From the NCBI GenBank assembly GCA_038204465.1, contig JBBRCX010000134.1, positions 1 to 10,244 of the forward strand: 10,244 bases of DNA. Direction: 5' to 3'. Below the pieces are notes generated by a model. The model was given only the letters and a program-made list of their open reading frames with translations. It made no database searches and was not told the origin of the DNA. Of this stretch, positions 1 through 8,219 are shown piece by piece (the stretch's first letter is position 1; every line of letters starts with the position of its first letter). This DNA is from JBBRCX01 sp038204465 (GTDB taxonomy: Bacteria > Planctomycetota > Phycisphaerae > Tepidisphaerales > Tepidisphaeraceae). The position numbers and the translations under genes are program-made.

Positions 1-2573
1 CCGTGCTGCGGCTTGTCGACGCCCTTGTTGTTCAGCAATCCGATCAGCCAGCCGCCGTCATCCAACTGGTTGATTGTCCACTCGACGTCGCCGCTCACCT
101 TCGCCGGCGCCAACCCCTGCGTCAGGTGTTGCATGAGCAGCGCGAGCAGCGGCACCGGCTTCTCGTCAATTCCGATGCCGAGGGGAACACCCACCACGAT
201 CAGCTGCCCCTGCCCGCGCTGGTACGACGCCGCGATCGCAGCGCCGTCACCCGCCGTTGCCAACACCCGTGCGCCTTCGGCAGGAAGCGCGCGATAGTGA
301 AAAACGTTCGACGACACCTTCTGCTCGCCGATCTTCCAATCCACCTCCGCTGCCTCGCCCTCTTTCCCAAATGCCGGCAGCTCGAGCTGTTTGAGGCCAG
401 GACCGCTGAATTGATCGGCGCATACGACAAGCGTCCCGCCGCCCTGCACGTAATCGTGCAGCGCCTTGCCCCACTCATCGGTCACGAACACTTCGCCCGC
501 ACTCACAAGCACCGGGTACGTCGCGGCGATCTGCGTCTTCTTCGGCGCCGTCACGATCACGTCGAAGATGTCGCCGAATACTCCATTCACGAAAACCTGC
601 ATGACCGCATTCGCCGGCTGACTCTGCGTCTCCGGCGCCGGGTAGTACGCGATGTCAAACCAGCCCCGGATGGCCGCCTCGTGCCGGCCCGGCGAGAGCA
701 GCCTGGGGTTCCACTGCGGGTCCAGTCCGAACGCGCCGGGCGTGAACAGCTCCTGCGAATACCCGTGTGCCTCGTCCAGCAGAAACGCGACCGGCGTGTA
801 CTGCGCCCCGCGCGGGTGGTTCTGCGCCAATTTCATCATGTACTCGGTGATCCGCCCGCGCGGTGAGTACTGCAGCGGAAACTCGTCTCCTGCCGACCCG
901 CCCCCCGGCTTCCAGTAAAGGTCCACGCCCTCCTCGTGATAGAACACGTCCGCGCCCGCCAGGTGGAACAGCGTGTAGTCCTTCAACGTGAAGTTCATCC
1001 CCGCGCCGGCCCATGCGTCATACTGATTGTCCAGGATGTAACGCGAGCTGGCAGGGTAAAAGTAAGACTCGCGCGAATAGATCGTCGAAGCGTCGCCGAA
1101 GTTGCATGATTGGTAATCGACCAGCTTCATTCCCATCTGCCGCGACGCGCCGCGCAAAAACGCCAGCCGCCGCGCCAGCGTCGGTCCGTTGCCGCTGCTC
1201 TCGTGCCCGATCCGCTTCGCGCCCCATTCGCCGATCGCGTGGCAGAACGCTTCGTTGCTCGCGGACAGGCACGAGATGATCGGCCCCCAGACCTCCGCCG
1301 CCGAAAGCTGCCTGCCCGCGTAATCAGAGAACTTCTTCGCCGTCACTTCGCTGTATCCCTGCTTCAGCGCCGCCAGCACTTCGCCCCGGCTCCTGGCCGC
1401 CTTCACCTTCGGCGCCAGCGTCGCCGGATCGGGATAGGCATACGAGATGCTCTCGCCCGCAACGTATCCGAGGAACCGGTCCCCCATCTGCTTGAGCCGC
1501 CCATAGATCTCCTGCCGGTTCGTGTTCGGCTCGAACTTCGGATCTGCGTAATTCAATAGAACGGCGAACTTCCGCTCGGGGTGGCGGTTCACCCAGTCAT
1601 TTTCCGGCGTCCCCTTGCCGAACACCGCCGTGTACATCGGGATGTGCCAACACGGTCCCGCCAGCGCATTGCCATACAGCGGCACGTCCTGCTTGCCCTT
1701 AAACATTTCTAAAAACGGCGCCAGGATCGGAGGGTCGATCGCGAAGGGCGCTTCCACCCGCTGACCGATCGGCTTCTTCAACTCATCCTGCCACTGCGTC
1801 GAGGTGTTCCACAGAAATGTCGGCGGCGCTGTGGCGATTTTCCACGCCGCCGGCGTCTGGCCCACAGGTTTCGCGGGGACCAGCGCCTCCACTTCCGGCA
1901 TTCCGGCCTTCTGCATCGAGCGCAAGACCGCCCACGCCGGATGGTCCGGCTTGTTCCTTCCCGCGGGGCGATAGCTCGCATCCGTCGTCAAGCAAATGCA
2001 GTCCACCTGCCGCCGCGCCTCTGCCGGGCCCGTCGTGTAAAGCTCGACGCGCGCGGGACCCTTCTGCAATTCCACCTGCACCGAACCCCAGCCGAACGCC
2101 CAGTCCCACAACACCTTCATCGGGTCCTGCTCGTCCACCACCGGCTTATCACCAAACAGGCTTTTCGAGACCCCCGACCCCTGCTTGATCCGAATCCCGA
2201 AGGCTTCCTTCTTGCCGCGATAGTCCGCATACCGAACCCAAAGCGTATACATCCCCGCCGCCGGCACCTCCACGTCGCGCCCGACCACAACTTCCCCCGG
2301 CTCATCCGCCCGCGCCGCGATCGAACTCCACTCGCTCTCCCCACCCTGCGTCCACTCCGCCGCCACGCCCGGCCCGGACAGCGACCACGATCCCTTCGTG
2401 GTCACCGCCACCGGCTGAAACGAGAAGTTGCTCCCATTCAGCGGCCCCATGTTCTCCGCTTCGATCCAAATCGAATTTGCCCCCTGCCCCACCGGCCCCG
2501 GCTGCGCCCGAACCACGCGCCCCACCACAAGCAATCCCACCAGCACGAAACTCCACCGCCATGTTCCAGCCAT
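1..2573 (-). CDS. Large exported glycoside-hydrolase-like protein with N-terminal carbohydrate-binding-like module (partial, C-terminus beyond the window)
   Basis: An open frame runs from an ATG at 2573 to the left edge with no stop (857 full codons), so the C-terminus is missing. The first ~24 residues are a signal peptide (RW, then a Val/Leu/Gly hydrophobic core, then VRAQP). Residues ~33-205 look like a beta-sandwich sugar-binding module: it starts IWIEAEN, has AGMYTLWVRYADY near 106-118, and ends VDCICLTTDASYRP, a pattern common to CBM-like domains of planctomycete exported proteins. Residues ~250-640 resemble a TIM-barrel hydrolase with an acidic GYVAGES segment (Glu near 374) and many Trp/Tyr. 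Residues ~684-800 (YPVLVSAGEVFV, then ALHDYVQGGGTLVV) resemble the class I glutamine-amidotransferase-like fold of GH42-type trimerisation domains. It is the last visible gene of the minus-strand cluster. The substrate and catalytic residues are not certain; the GH assignment is inferred from architecture. Confidence 0.75.
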   Translation of the reverse strand, partial: MAGTWRWSFVLVGLLVVGRVVRAQPGPVGQGANSIWIEAENMGPLNGSNFSFQPVAVTTKGSWSLSGPGVAAEWTQGGESEWSSIAARADEPGEVVVGRDVEVPAAGMYTLWVRYADYRGKKEAFGIRIKQGSGVSKSLFGDKPVVDEQDPMKVLWDWAFGWGSVQVELQKGPARVELYTTGPAEARRQVDCICLTTDASYRPAGRNKPDHPAWAVLRSMQKAGMPEVEALVPAKPVGQTPAAWKIATAPPTFLWNTSTQWQDELKKPIGQRVEAPFAIDPPILAPFLEMFKGKQDVPLYGNALAGPCWHIPMYTAVFGKGTPENDWVNRHPERKFAVLLNYADPKFEPNTNRQEIYGRLKQMGDRFLGYVAGESISYAYPDPATLAPKVKAARSRGEVLAALKQGYSEVTAKKFSDYAGRQLSAAEVWGPIISCLSASNEAFCHAIGEWGAKRIGHESSGNGPTLARRLAFLRGASRQMGMKLVDYQSCNFGDASTIYSRESYFYPASSRYILDNQYDAWAGAGMNFTLKDYTLFHLAGADVFYHEEGVDLYWKPGGGSAGDEFPLQYSPRGRITEYMMKLAQNHPRGAQYTPVAFLLDEAHGYSQELFTPGAFGLDPQWNPRLLSPGRHEAAIRGWFDIAYYPAPETQSQPANAVMQVFVNGVFGDIFDVIVTAPKKTQIAATYPVLVSAGEVFVTDEWGKALHDYVQGGGTLVVCADQFSGPGLKQLELPAFGKEGEAAEVDWKIGEQKVSSNVFHYRALPAEGARVLATAGDGAAIAASYQRGQGQLIVVGVPLGIGIDEKPVPLLALLMQHLTQGLAPAKVSGDVEWTINQLDDGGWLIGLLNNKGVDKPQH

Positions 2574-2581
2574 ATCCATTA

Positions 2582-2585
2582 CCTC
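2582..2585 (-). promoter_or_regulatory. Ribosome binding site choosing the start at 2573
   Basis: GAGG on the minus strand lies 8 bases before the ATG at 2573 but only 2 bases before the in-frame ATG at 2579. The shorter form (MAGTWRW) is therefore the better start. The choice changes only two residues. Confidence 0.5.
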
Positions 2586-2648
2586 ATCACAATTGGTCCG
2601 ACTGCGGTAGGGTCCGCACCATGCAATGTTTCCGCTCAATCACACTCG

Positions 2649-2675
2649 AAAATCGCAAATCAAAAATCGCAAATC
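2649..2675. repeat. Two tandem copies of a 13-mer in the gap between the two large hydrolase genes
   Basis: AAAATCGCAAATC occurs at 2649-2661 and again, exactly, at 2663-2675, giving a 14-base period. It lies immediately after the stop codon of the upstream gene (2679-2681) and is far more AT-rich than its surroundings. There is no obvious dyad or T-run making it an intrinsic terminator. It could be a dispersed intergenic repeat or a protein-binding site; nothing in the window decides this. Confidence 0.85.
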
Positions 2676-2678
2676 CCA

Positions 2679-5396
2679 TCACCTGTACACACAAAAGATC
2701 TCCGTGTCCTTCAACGCGGCATCGAACACCACATCCTCTCCCTCCTGCCGCGAGACGATCGCGTCCGATCGCGTGGACTTGAGCGCCTTCACCTTCCCGC
2801 CGCCCCGCAGGCGCACCGACAACTTCTCCAGCGGTTTCCCGGTGGCGTTGTTCAGGATAACGAGCGTCACGTTGGGGCCATCCATCACCGAGGAATACAC
2901 GCCAGGCACCGACAATATCACCGGCGGCTGAATGCCCGCCTTCGCCACCGCATCCGTCACGAAGCGCCGCGCGTCCACTCCAAGCTCAAACTCCCAGTTC
3001 GGCCCGATGGTCACGTCCGTTGGATAATGTTGCCGCACGTACGCTTCCCCGGCCAGCGCGCCGACGAGCGTCGCCTCACCCTTGCCCGCCGCGTTCTGCA
3101 GCACCGCCGGCTTCCCGTCTTCATACGTGCCAACCACCTTCGCCCCCGCCGGCGTGCACTGCAGCTTCGCGCCCCATACCGCAACGCTCGCCTTGCCCCC
3201 GCCGGGATCCGCGCTGATGTCGCCCAGCTTCGTGTACGCGAACTTGCTGACAGCGGGCCCGAAAAGCGCGCTCGAGAAGTCCAGCCATTTCGGCTGCGTC
3301 GTCATCGAGCGTTCTTTAGCGCCGAACGCGCGGTCCAGAACATCGCATGGCTGGTTGTATTCGTCCAAATTCGCCGCCCCAACGCACGCCCACAACTTCC
3401 CCCCATCCTGCACCCACGATGCGATCTTCTGCTGCACGTCGCGGCGCACGTTGGAGTCCACCATGTACAACAGCGTGTAGTTCTTCAGCCCGCCTTCCAA
3501 AACTTCCTGCTCGCTCACCACCTCCACCGGTACGTTCGCATGCTGCAAGGCCGCGAACACGTTCTGCCGCTCCGGCAGGCAATACAGCCCCTTCCCCTGC
3601 ATCACCTCCGTCGTTGCCGCCACCAGCAGCGCCACCTTCGCCGGCCTCACCTCCGCCGCCGCAATCTCATCCTCGAACTTCTTCAACGCCCGCGTCGATT
3701 CCCCCGCGTCGCGCAGCGCGGCCGGATCGTCGCTCCACGCCGGGCCGATGTTGCTGATCGGTCCGTACAGGTAAAGCTGGATCTCCTTCACCCCATGCAT
3801 CAGATTCGCGAACAGCCGCGCGCGGATCTGCGGGCCCACCACGTAGCTCGACAGCGGCAGCCCGTGCTTTCGCGCGGCGCTGCGCATCATCTCGTCGCCC
3901 AGCATGATCCGGCCGACGCCCAGGTCCCAGCCGCTTGTCCAGTCTTCGGTCATGATCCCCTGGAACGCGTGCTCCTGGCCCAGAGCGAACCAGTCCAGTT
4001 CCCCCTTGTCCATGTCGTTGTCATTGCCGATGAAGGCAAACTGCATCGGCCCGGCCTGGAAATTCAGCCCGATGAACTTGGCATTGGGAAAGTTAATTCT
4101 CGCCGCATCCGTCGCGCCACGGTAGAAGACGATTGCATAATGGTCCGCGTAGCGCCGGGTGTGATAGAACAACCGCGCATACTCCACCGTCCCCGCCGCC
4201 GCCAGCTTCGCCCGCTCGTCCGCGGGTTCCACTTGCTCCCAGCTCGCCGCCCCCAGCATCGCCGGTTCCAGCCCCTGGTTCTTCAGCCACGATCGAAAGT
4301 CGGCAAGCAGCGCGGGCGACGCCTTGATCTCCGCCGCGCTCGTGGCCGGCCCCGGCTCATCGCCCAGGTTGATGTGGGTCGCGATGGAATACGCGAACGG
4401 CGCCGTCGCCTTCGTGGCCGGCCCGATCCGCCCGTAGTAATCCGTAAACACCCGCTTCCAGCGCTGCTCAGCGCTCTCGCCCGCCCGGAACTCGTATTCC
4501 TTCGCCTGCGCCGTGTAGGGATACATCCCCGCCCAGGCGGTGATCGTCGTGTCGATGATGTGGTGCTTCGTGAACAGGTCCTTCAACATCGCGTCGCTTG
4601 CGCCCGTGAACGCGCCGCTGTTGATCCCCAGCGCCTCGAAGATCGCCGTATCGAGTTCCGCCCGCTCGATCGAAGCGTTCCCCGACTCCGTGCGGTAGTT
4701 GCCCAGCGTCGCCCATGAGGCGATCTTGATCTTCCGCAGATGTGGCGGGGGCCCCAGGTCCAGGCTCTTCACCAGTTCCATCCGCCGGCGGGCCCACTCC
4801 GTGAACCCTTCCAACATGCGCATCCCCGCCTCGCCGCCTTGCGTTGGCATCTTCACCGACACCATCCCTGAGTCATCAGAGGCCTCATCCAACACGTGAA
4901 AGATCGCGGCCTCCTCCGCCTTGCTCGCGAACTCCAGGTGCAATTTCAGCAGCTTCGACCGCTTCACGTCCTTGGTTCGTACCGCAAACGCCGTATGCCA
5001 CTGCGCCCCCTTCGACACCGGCAGCTCCACCCACCTGCTCGCCTGCCCCGCCTTGAGCCAGTCAGCATCGTTCTTCGGCGCGATCCAGGGCAGCGGCGAT
5101 CCCCAGTCGTTGTCGCCCGTCCTCGGCCGCTGCTGCAGTCCCGAAGCCATCACCGTCCCCGTCGAGGTTCGCGCCGGCGCGTAAGGGTTGGTCTCGCTGT
5201 CGATGATGACCGCGTAGCGCAGGTTCGCCGGCGCGTCGATCCGCACCCGCGCCCACGTCTGTCCGGTGAACTCTTCAGGCTTATGCGACTTGAGCCACTC
5301 CTCAACGTTTCGAGTCGGCGCCGCGCTCGCGCCGCGCGCCATCAGAATTCCAATCAGGTAAACGACGAGACGCCGAGAAAACAGAAGTTTTGACAT
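2679..5396 (-). CDS. Exported glycoside-hydrolase-like protein with GATase1/trimerisation-like C-terminal region
   Basis: A 905-aa protein. The ATG at 5396 is chosen because GAGGAG sits 7 bases upstream and a signal peptide follows (MSKLLFSRR, then a hydrophobic stretch, then ASAAP; cleavage near 25). The frame stays open upstream to 5486, but without a ribosome site. Residues ~30-180 form an N-terminal domain probably of beta type. Residues ~220-560 look like a TIM barrel of GH clan A style, with HINLGDEPGP (Asp346-Glu347) as a possible acid/base site and IMTEDW (Glu484) as a possible nucleophile. Residues ~585-690 (ALLVAA, then NYTLLYMVDSNV, then IASWVQDGGKLWACVG) resemble a class I amidotransferase-like fold, as in beta-galactosidase trimerisation domains. 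Residues ~825-905 look like a closing beta-sandwich. It lies 86 bases after the previous gene and is probably in the same operon. The exact GH family and substrate are not recognised. Confidence 0.85.
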   Translation of the reverse strand: MSKLLFSRRLVVYLIGILMARGASAAPTRNVEEWLKSHKPEEFTGQTWARVRIDAPANLRYAVIIDSETNPYAPARTSTGTVMASGLQQRPRTGDNDWGSPLPWIAPKNDADWLKAGQASRWVELPVSKGAQWHTAFAVRTKDVKRSKLLKLHLEFASKAEEAAIFHVLDEASDDSGMVSVKMPTQGGEAGMRMLEGFTEWARRRMELVKSLDLGPPPHLRKIKIASWATLGNYRTESGNASIERAELDTAIFEALGINSGAFTGASDAMLKDLFTKHHIIDTTITAWAGMYPYTAQAKEYEFRAGESAEQRWKRVFTDYYGRIGPATKATAPFAYSIATHINLGDEPGPATSAAEIKASPALLADFRSWLKNQGLEPAMLGAASWEQVEPADERAKLAAAGTVEYARLFYHTRRYADHYAIVFYRGATDAARINFPNAKFIGLNFQAGPMQFAFIGNDNDMDKGELDWFALGQEHAFQGIMTEDWTSGWDLGVGRIMLGDEMMRSAARKHGLPLSSYVVGPQIRARLFANLMHGVKEIQLYLYGPISNIGPAWSDDPAALRDAGESTRALKKFEDEIAAAEVRPAKVALLVAATTEVMQGKGLYCLPERQNVFAALQHANVPVEVVSEQEVLEGGLKNYTLLYMVDSNVRRDVQQKIASWVQDGGKLWACVGAANLDEYNQPCDVLDRAFGAKERSMTTQPKWLDFSSALFGPAVSKFAYTKLGDISADPGGGKASVAVWGAKLQCTPAGAKVVGTYEDGKPAVLQNAAGKGEATLVGALAGEAYVRQHYPTDVTIGPNWEFELGVDARRFVTDAVAKAGIQPPVILSVPGVYSSVMDGPNVTLVILNNATGKPLEKLSVRLRGGGKVKALKSTRSDAIVSRQEGEDVVFDAALKDTEIFCVYR

Positions 5397-5482
5397 GATG
5401 AAGCTCCTCACCAGAGGCGCAGCACGGTTGAAACCACCCCCCCGACACGCCAAACGCGACGAACCCGATCCGCCGCTGCACA

Positions 5483-6817
5483 TCACTTCGCCGCTGCCGA
5501 AGGCTGATTCGAATAAACCCGCACGTCAAAGGGCTTCAGCTGATCGCTGAAGTTTCCCGACCCGTCCGCCGTCAGTTCTTTATTGTCGTACCAGCAGAAG
5601 ATTTTCCCCCCGCTGAACTTCGGCGCCGTCACCTGGATCTTCGCGGGCTTCTCCGATGCGTTGACGAGCAGGATCACCGCCGTCTGCCCGTGTTGCTTCG
5701 TCACAAGCTCGATCTCCGCCGGCTTCGCCCCCGTCTCCTCCGTCAGCTTCACCTGCGGCTTCCAATCCGCGTCGCGCGAAGCAAAGACGGGCGCCATCTC
5801 CGACAATTCCTTCAGCACCGGCTTGAAGTATGCCCAGAACGCATCGTTCAACTCCTTCGCCTTCTTGAAGTCCGCCACCAGGTTCGGGTTGTTGTCCACC
5901 TTCTCCGGCAGCCCCGCTGAAGCGGCGGGCGCGCTCGCGCGGATCTTCCCGTAATAGAGAATCCCTTTGGCGCCGGCAATCACCACCTGGTATGCCATGA
6001 ACCGGCTCTCCGCCGTGGTCGGCAAACCCTCCGCACCATCCTCCGGCCCATGGATCTGCCACGCCTGCTCGACCGCGATGATCGGCTTGTTCGGCACGAA
6101 ACTCTGCATCCACTTCGTATCGTGCCCCATCACCGCAATCGAGAATGGCACGCCCTCGGGAATGTCCTTGTCCTGATAGAACCACCGCTTCCGCGGCACC
6201 GGATACTTGTCCAGCCCGTACACGTCGCACAGCGTCCCCCACTGCTTCAGAAGCTCCGGCTTCTTCCGGTCGGGCCACTGCACGCACAGCACCGGATGGT
6301 TCGGGTCCAACTGCTTCACGATCGCATAGCCCGGCCGCGCCTGCTCGATCTTCACCTGGTTCACGATCGGCTCATCCGCGTGTTCCCAGAACAGGATCGT
6401 CGGGTGATTCTTGAAGGCGTTGATCGTCTTCTTCAGCGCGTCAAACTCGCCGATCAGCGCGCCGGGCGGGCGATACTGCACGCGCAGCCCCGCCGCCGCG
6501 ATCCGATCCAGCTCCGTCCGCGCCCGCCCCAGATCTGCGCCCGAGCTGAAGAAGAGGGTGTTGAACCCCATCTCCCGAAGGTCCTTCAGCAGCTTGCCGC
6601 TCTTGTCGGCGATCTCCTCTTCCGCGTAGTACAGCCCCAGCGGGAAGAACGCCTCGTTGTTCACCAGGATCGTCCGGTCGTCGCGCACCGTGACCTTGCT
6701 CGGCCCCGACAAAGGCTTCATCGCCTCCGCCCCGCGCGCGGCAACGCCATAACACAGAAGCGCCGCCACGCTGCTGATGGCCCCCCATCGCCGGAACAGA
6801 TTGCGAATCGAGTGCAC
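5483..6817 (-). CDS. Exported GH clan A-like (TIM-barrel) glycoside hydrolase-like protein
   Basis: A 444-aa protein starting at a GTG (6815-6817) with GGAGG 7 bases upstream. The only nearby ATG (6836) is followed at once by TAG, so GTG must be the start. A signal peptide covers ~1-31 (hydrophobic SSVAALLCYGVAARGAEA). The mature part begins with a strand pattern seen in GH2/GH5-like barrels: ILVNNEAFFPLGLYY (50-64), then GFNTLFF (84-90). Two acidic sites are spaced as clan A catalytic residues: WEHADEP with Glu149 (acid/base candidate) and IIAVEQAW with Glu250 (nucleophile candidate). DVYGLDKYP (198-206) is another strand-end motif typical of such barrels. The last ~80 residues (from ~365) form a small beta domain. 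It is shorter than the other two exported enzymes and lacks the amidotransferase-like domain. The glycosidase role is inferred from fold-like motifs; the substrate is unknown. Confidence 0.82.
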   Translation of the reverse strand: MHSIRNLFRRWGAISSVAALLCYGVAARGAEAMKPLSGPSKVTVRDDRTILVNNEAFFPLGLYYAEEEIADKSGKLLKDLREMGFNTLFFSSGADLGRARTELDRIAAAGLRVQYRPPGALIGEFDALKKTINAFKNHPTILFWEHADEPIVNQVKIEQARPGYAIVKQLDPNHPVLCVQWPDRKKPELLKQWGTLCDVYGLDKYPVPRKRWFYQDKDIPEGVPFSIAVMGHDTKWMQSFVPNKPIIAVEQAWQIHGPEDGAEGLPTTAESRFMAYQVVIAGAKGILYYGKIRASAPAASAGLPEKVDNNPNLVADFKKAKELNDAFWAYFKPVLKELSEMAPVFASRDADWKPQVKLTEETGAKPAEIELVTKQHGQTAVILLVNASEKPAKIQVTAPKFSGGKIFCWYDNKELTADGSGNFSDQLKPFDVRVYSNQPSAAAK

Positions 6818-6839
6818 CAGGGTTCCTCCACTACATGTT

Positions 6840-6872
6840 AGGTTGTCTCGGTCGCGATCAGGTAATCTCGGT
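6840..6872. repeat. Imperfect 13-mer direct repeat with 20-base period upstream of the GTG-start hydrolase gene
   Basis: AGGTTGTCTCGGT (6840-6852) and AGGTAATCTCGGT (6860-6872) match at 11 of 13 positions and begin exactly 20 bases apart, about two helical turns. They lie in the 111-bp gap between the isomerase-like gene and the GTG-start hydrolase gene. A paired binding site for a regulator is possible, but no regulator gene is visible nearby. Confidence 0.5.
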
Positions 6873-6928
6873 GAGTCGGGTTGTTTTCAGGATCGCACGC
6901 CTGCATGAGTAACCCGCCGCCAGCGCGC

Positions 6929-7978
6929 TCACCTGCTTCCGAGCAGATTCTTCACGATAAACAGCTCCAAACCTTCGTAATCGCGCGCATCGACATATTG
7001 CTTCCAGTCCGTGCGATCGATCGAGTGAACCAGGTCCACGAGCATCAGGAAGATCTCCTTCGAATGCTGCAGGTGCAGGTGCGACTTCTCCGCCGGCTGC
7101 GTGCGCATCGCCTTCACGTCCAGCCCGACGATCTCTCCATGCTTTCCGTAACCGTTTCGCACCAGCACGTCGACCTGGTTGAACGCCCGCCGAAGATCGA
7201 CCGACCCGAAGGTCTTATCCTGGTCATACTTCAGCCCGTTCTGGTCGTTGAGGTGCACGCCCCAGAGCTTGTTGTGGAAAATTGCGTTGGCGAATTCCTC
7301 GGATGGATCCAGCCCCGCGAGGATGCAGTGCGCCGACTCGATCAGCACGCCCACGCGCCTGGGGTCCTTCGCCTTGTAAGCCAGCGCCAGAAAGTGCCCG
7401 GTCGTCGGCATGAACATCAGGTCCATCGGCTCGTTCGGCTTCATCTCGCCCAGCACCCGGATGTTCTTGTCGTAGTCCAGCATCGCGTCGACAAACTCGA
7501 GCATGCGCTGGAAGGCGATCACCGCGTCCTTGCTTTCGCGGATATAGGTTCCTTCCCGCGCGGGCCACCAGACGAAGCGGTCGGTCTGCAGGATGCGCGC
7601 CACGTCGATGCAGCGCCTGCCGCGATCGATAGCCCATTTGCGGTTGCCCGCGTCGTTGCTCGTCACCGGCCCGTCGATGCCCCGCGCATCCTCCCACAGC
7701 CGCGGCGCCGCGATCTCGGCCTTGAGCCCATGATCGTCCAACAGTTTCTTGATCTCCTTCGCCTTCTTCTCCCGATCGGCGGCCGGGAATTCATCGGGCA
7801 CCGCATCGTCATCGTGGAACTGCACGTACTCGAATCCCAGGTCCTTCAACACCTTCAACTTTTCGACAAACGCCCGCTCAGGCCTCACCGGCGGCCCGAA
7901 CGGATCGGCGCCGGGATGCAGGTTCCATGGCCCGGCCGAAAACTTGAAGTCCTTTTTCGTGCTCCACTGCGCGCTCAT
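6929..7978 (-). CDS. Xylose isomerase-like TIM-barrel protein (probable aldose-ketose isomerase)
   Basis: A 349-aa cytoplasmic protein with no signal peptide. The ATG at 7978 is preferred because AAGGAG lies 4 bases upstream; an in-frame ATG at 8017 has no ribosome site and falls about where transcription would start. The sequence closely follows type I D-xylose isomerase: FKFSAGPWNLHPGADPFG near the N-terminus; FHDDD with His55 and Asp58 (the ring-opening pair); GEMKPNEP with Glu178 and Lys180; IESAH with Glu214 and His217; KYDQDKTFG with Asp252 and Asp254; LDVKAMR with Asp287. The metal ligand that is Asp in xylose isomerases (Asp245, Actinoplanes numbering) is here His242 (VHLND), as in L-rhamnose isomerase. 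It is somewhat shorter than type I XylA (~390 aa). It is the first gene of the cluster, and it probably converts a sugar released by the exported enzymes. Because of the His change and the unknown neighbours, the true substrate may not be xylose, so no symbol is given. Confidence 0.88.
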   Translation of the reverse strand: MSAQWSTKKDFKFSAGPWNLHPGADPFGPPVRPERAFVEKLKVLKDLGFEYVQFHDDDAVPDEFPAADREKKAKEIKKLLDDHGLKAEIAAPRLWEDARGIDGPVTSNDAGNRKWAIDRGRRCIDVARILQTDRFVWWPAREGTYIRESKDAVIAFQRMLEFVDAMLDYDKNIRVLGEMKPNEPMDLMFMPTTGHFLALAYKAKDPRRVGVLIESAHCILAGLDPSEEFANAIFHNKLWGVHLNDQNGLKYDQDKTFGSVDLRRAFNQVDVLVRNGYGKHGEIVGLDVKAMRTQPAEKSHLHLQHSKEIFLMLVDLVHSIDRTDWKQYVDARDYEGLELFIVKNLLGSR

Positions 7979-8025
7979 GTCTCTCCTTCGTCCATCGGGC
8001 TCCGCTTCCCCATTCAAGTGCGGCT

Positions 8026-8053
8026 AAACTACGCCGCCGCACACCACCGTCAA
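8026..8053 (-). promoter_or_regulatory. Candidate sigma-70-type promoter of the isomerase-hydrolase cluster
   Basis: On the minus strand, TTGACG (8048-8053) is followed after 16 bases by TAGTTT (8026-8031). Transcription would start near 8019, giving a leader of about 40 bases before the ATG at 7978. The match is to the general consensus only; no operator dyad is obvious around it. Confidence 0.4.
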
Positions 8054-8219
8054 GCATCGAATGAATGGCCCGCGGTTGGCGACAACGGTGCGGGCGGCGC
8101 GCAGGCGTGAACTGAGCCGCTATATTCGTTCCAACAGAAGTGAACACCTGGCTTGCAAGGCGACGTGCAGTTTGCCCCCGTTGACCTGAACCTCCGGGCG
8201 ACCCCTACTCACATCCTCG

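Noticed and set aside
1941..4718. A 925-codon open frame on the plus strand.
   Set aside because: It lies antisense to two genes with signal peptides, ribosome sites and coherent domains, crosses the intergenic repeat, and its protein is dominated by Arg, His, Pro and Leu, as expected for the antisense of a GC-rich gene.
5397..5486. An N-terminal extension of the 905-aa protein to 5486.
   Set aside because: The extension lacks a ribosome site and would place 30 non-hydrophobic residues before an evident signal peptide, whereas GAGGAG precedes the ATG at 5396.
6881..8110. A 409-codon open frame on the plus strand.
   Set aside because: It is antisense to the well-supported isomerase-like gene, is Arg/His/Leu/Val-rich, and has no recognisable domain or ribosome site.
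8181..8211. TTGACC and TACTCA as a promoter for the plus-strand lipoprotein-like gene.
   Set aside because: The spacing of 19 bases and the poor -10 match make it no better than chance, and it would leave almost no leader.
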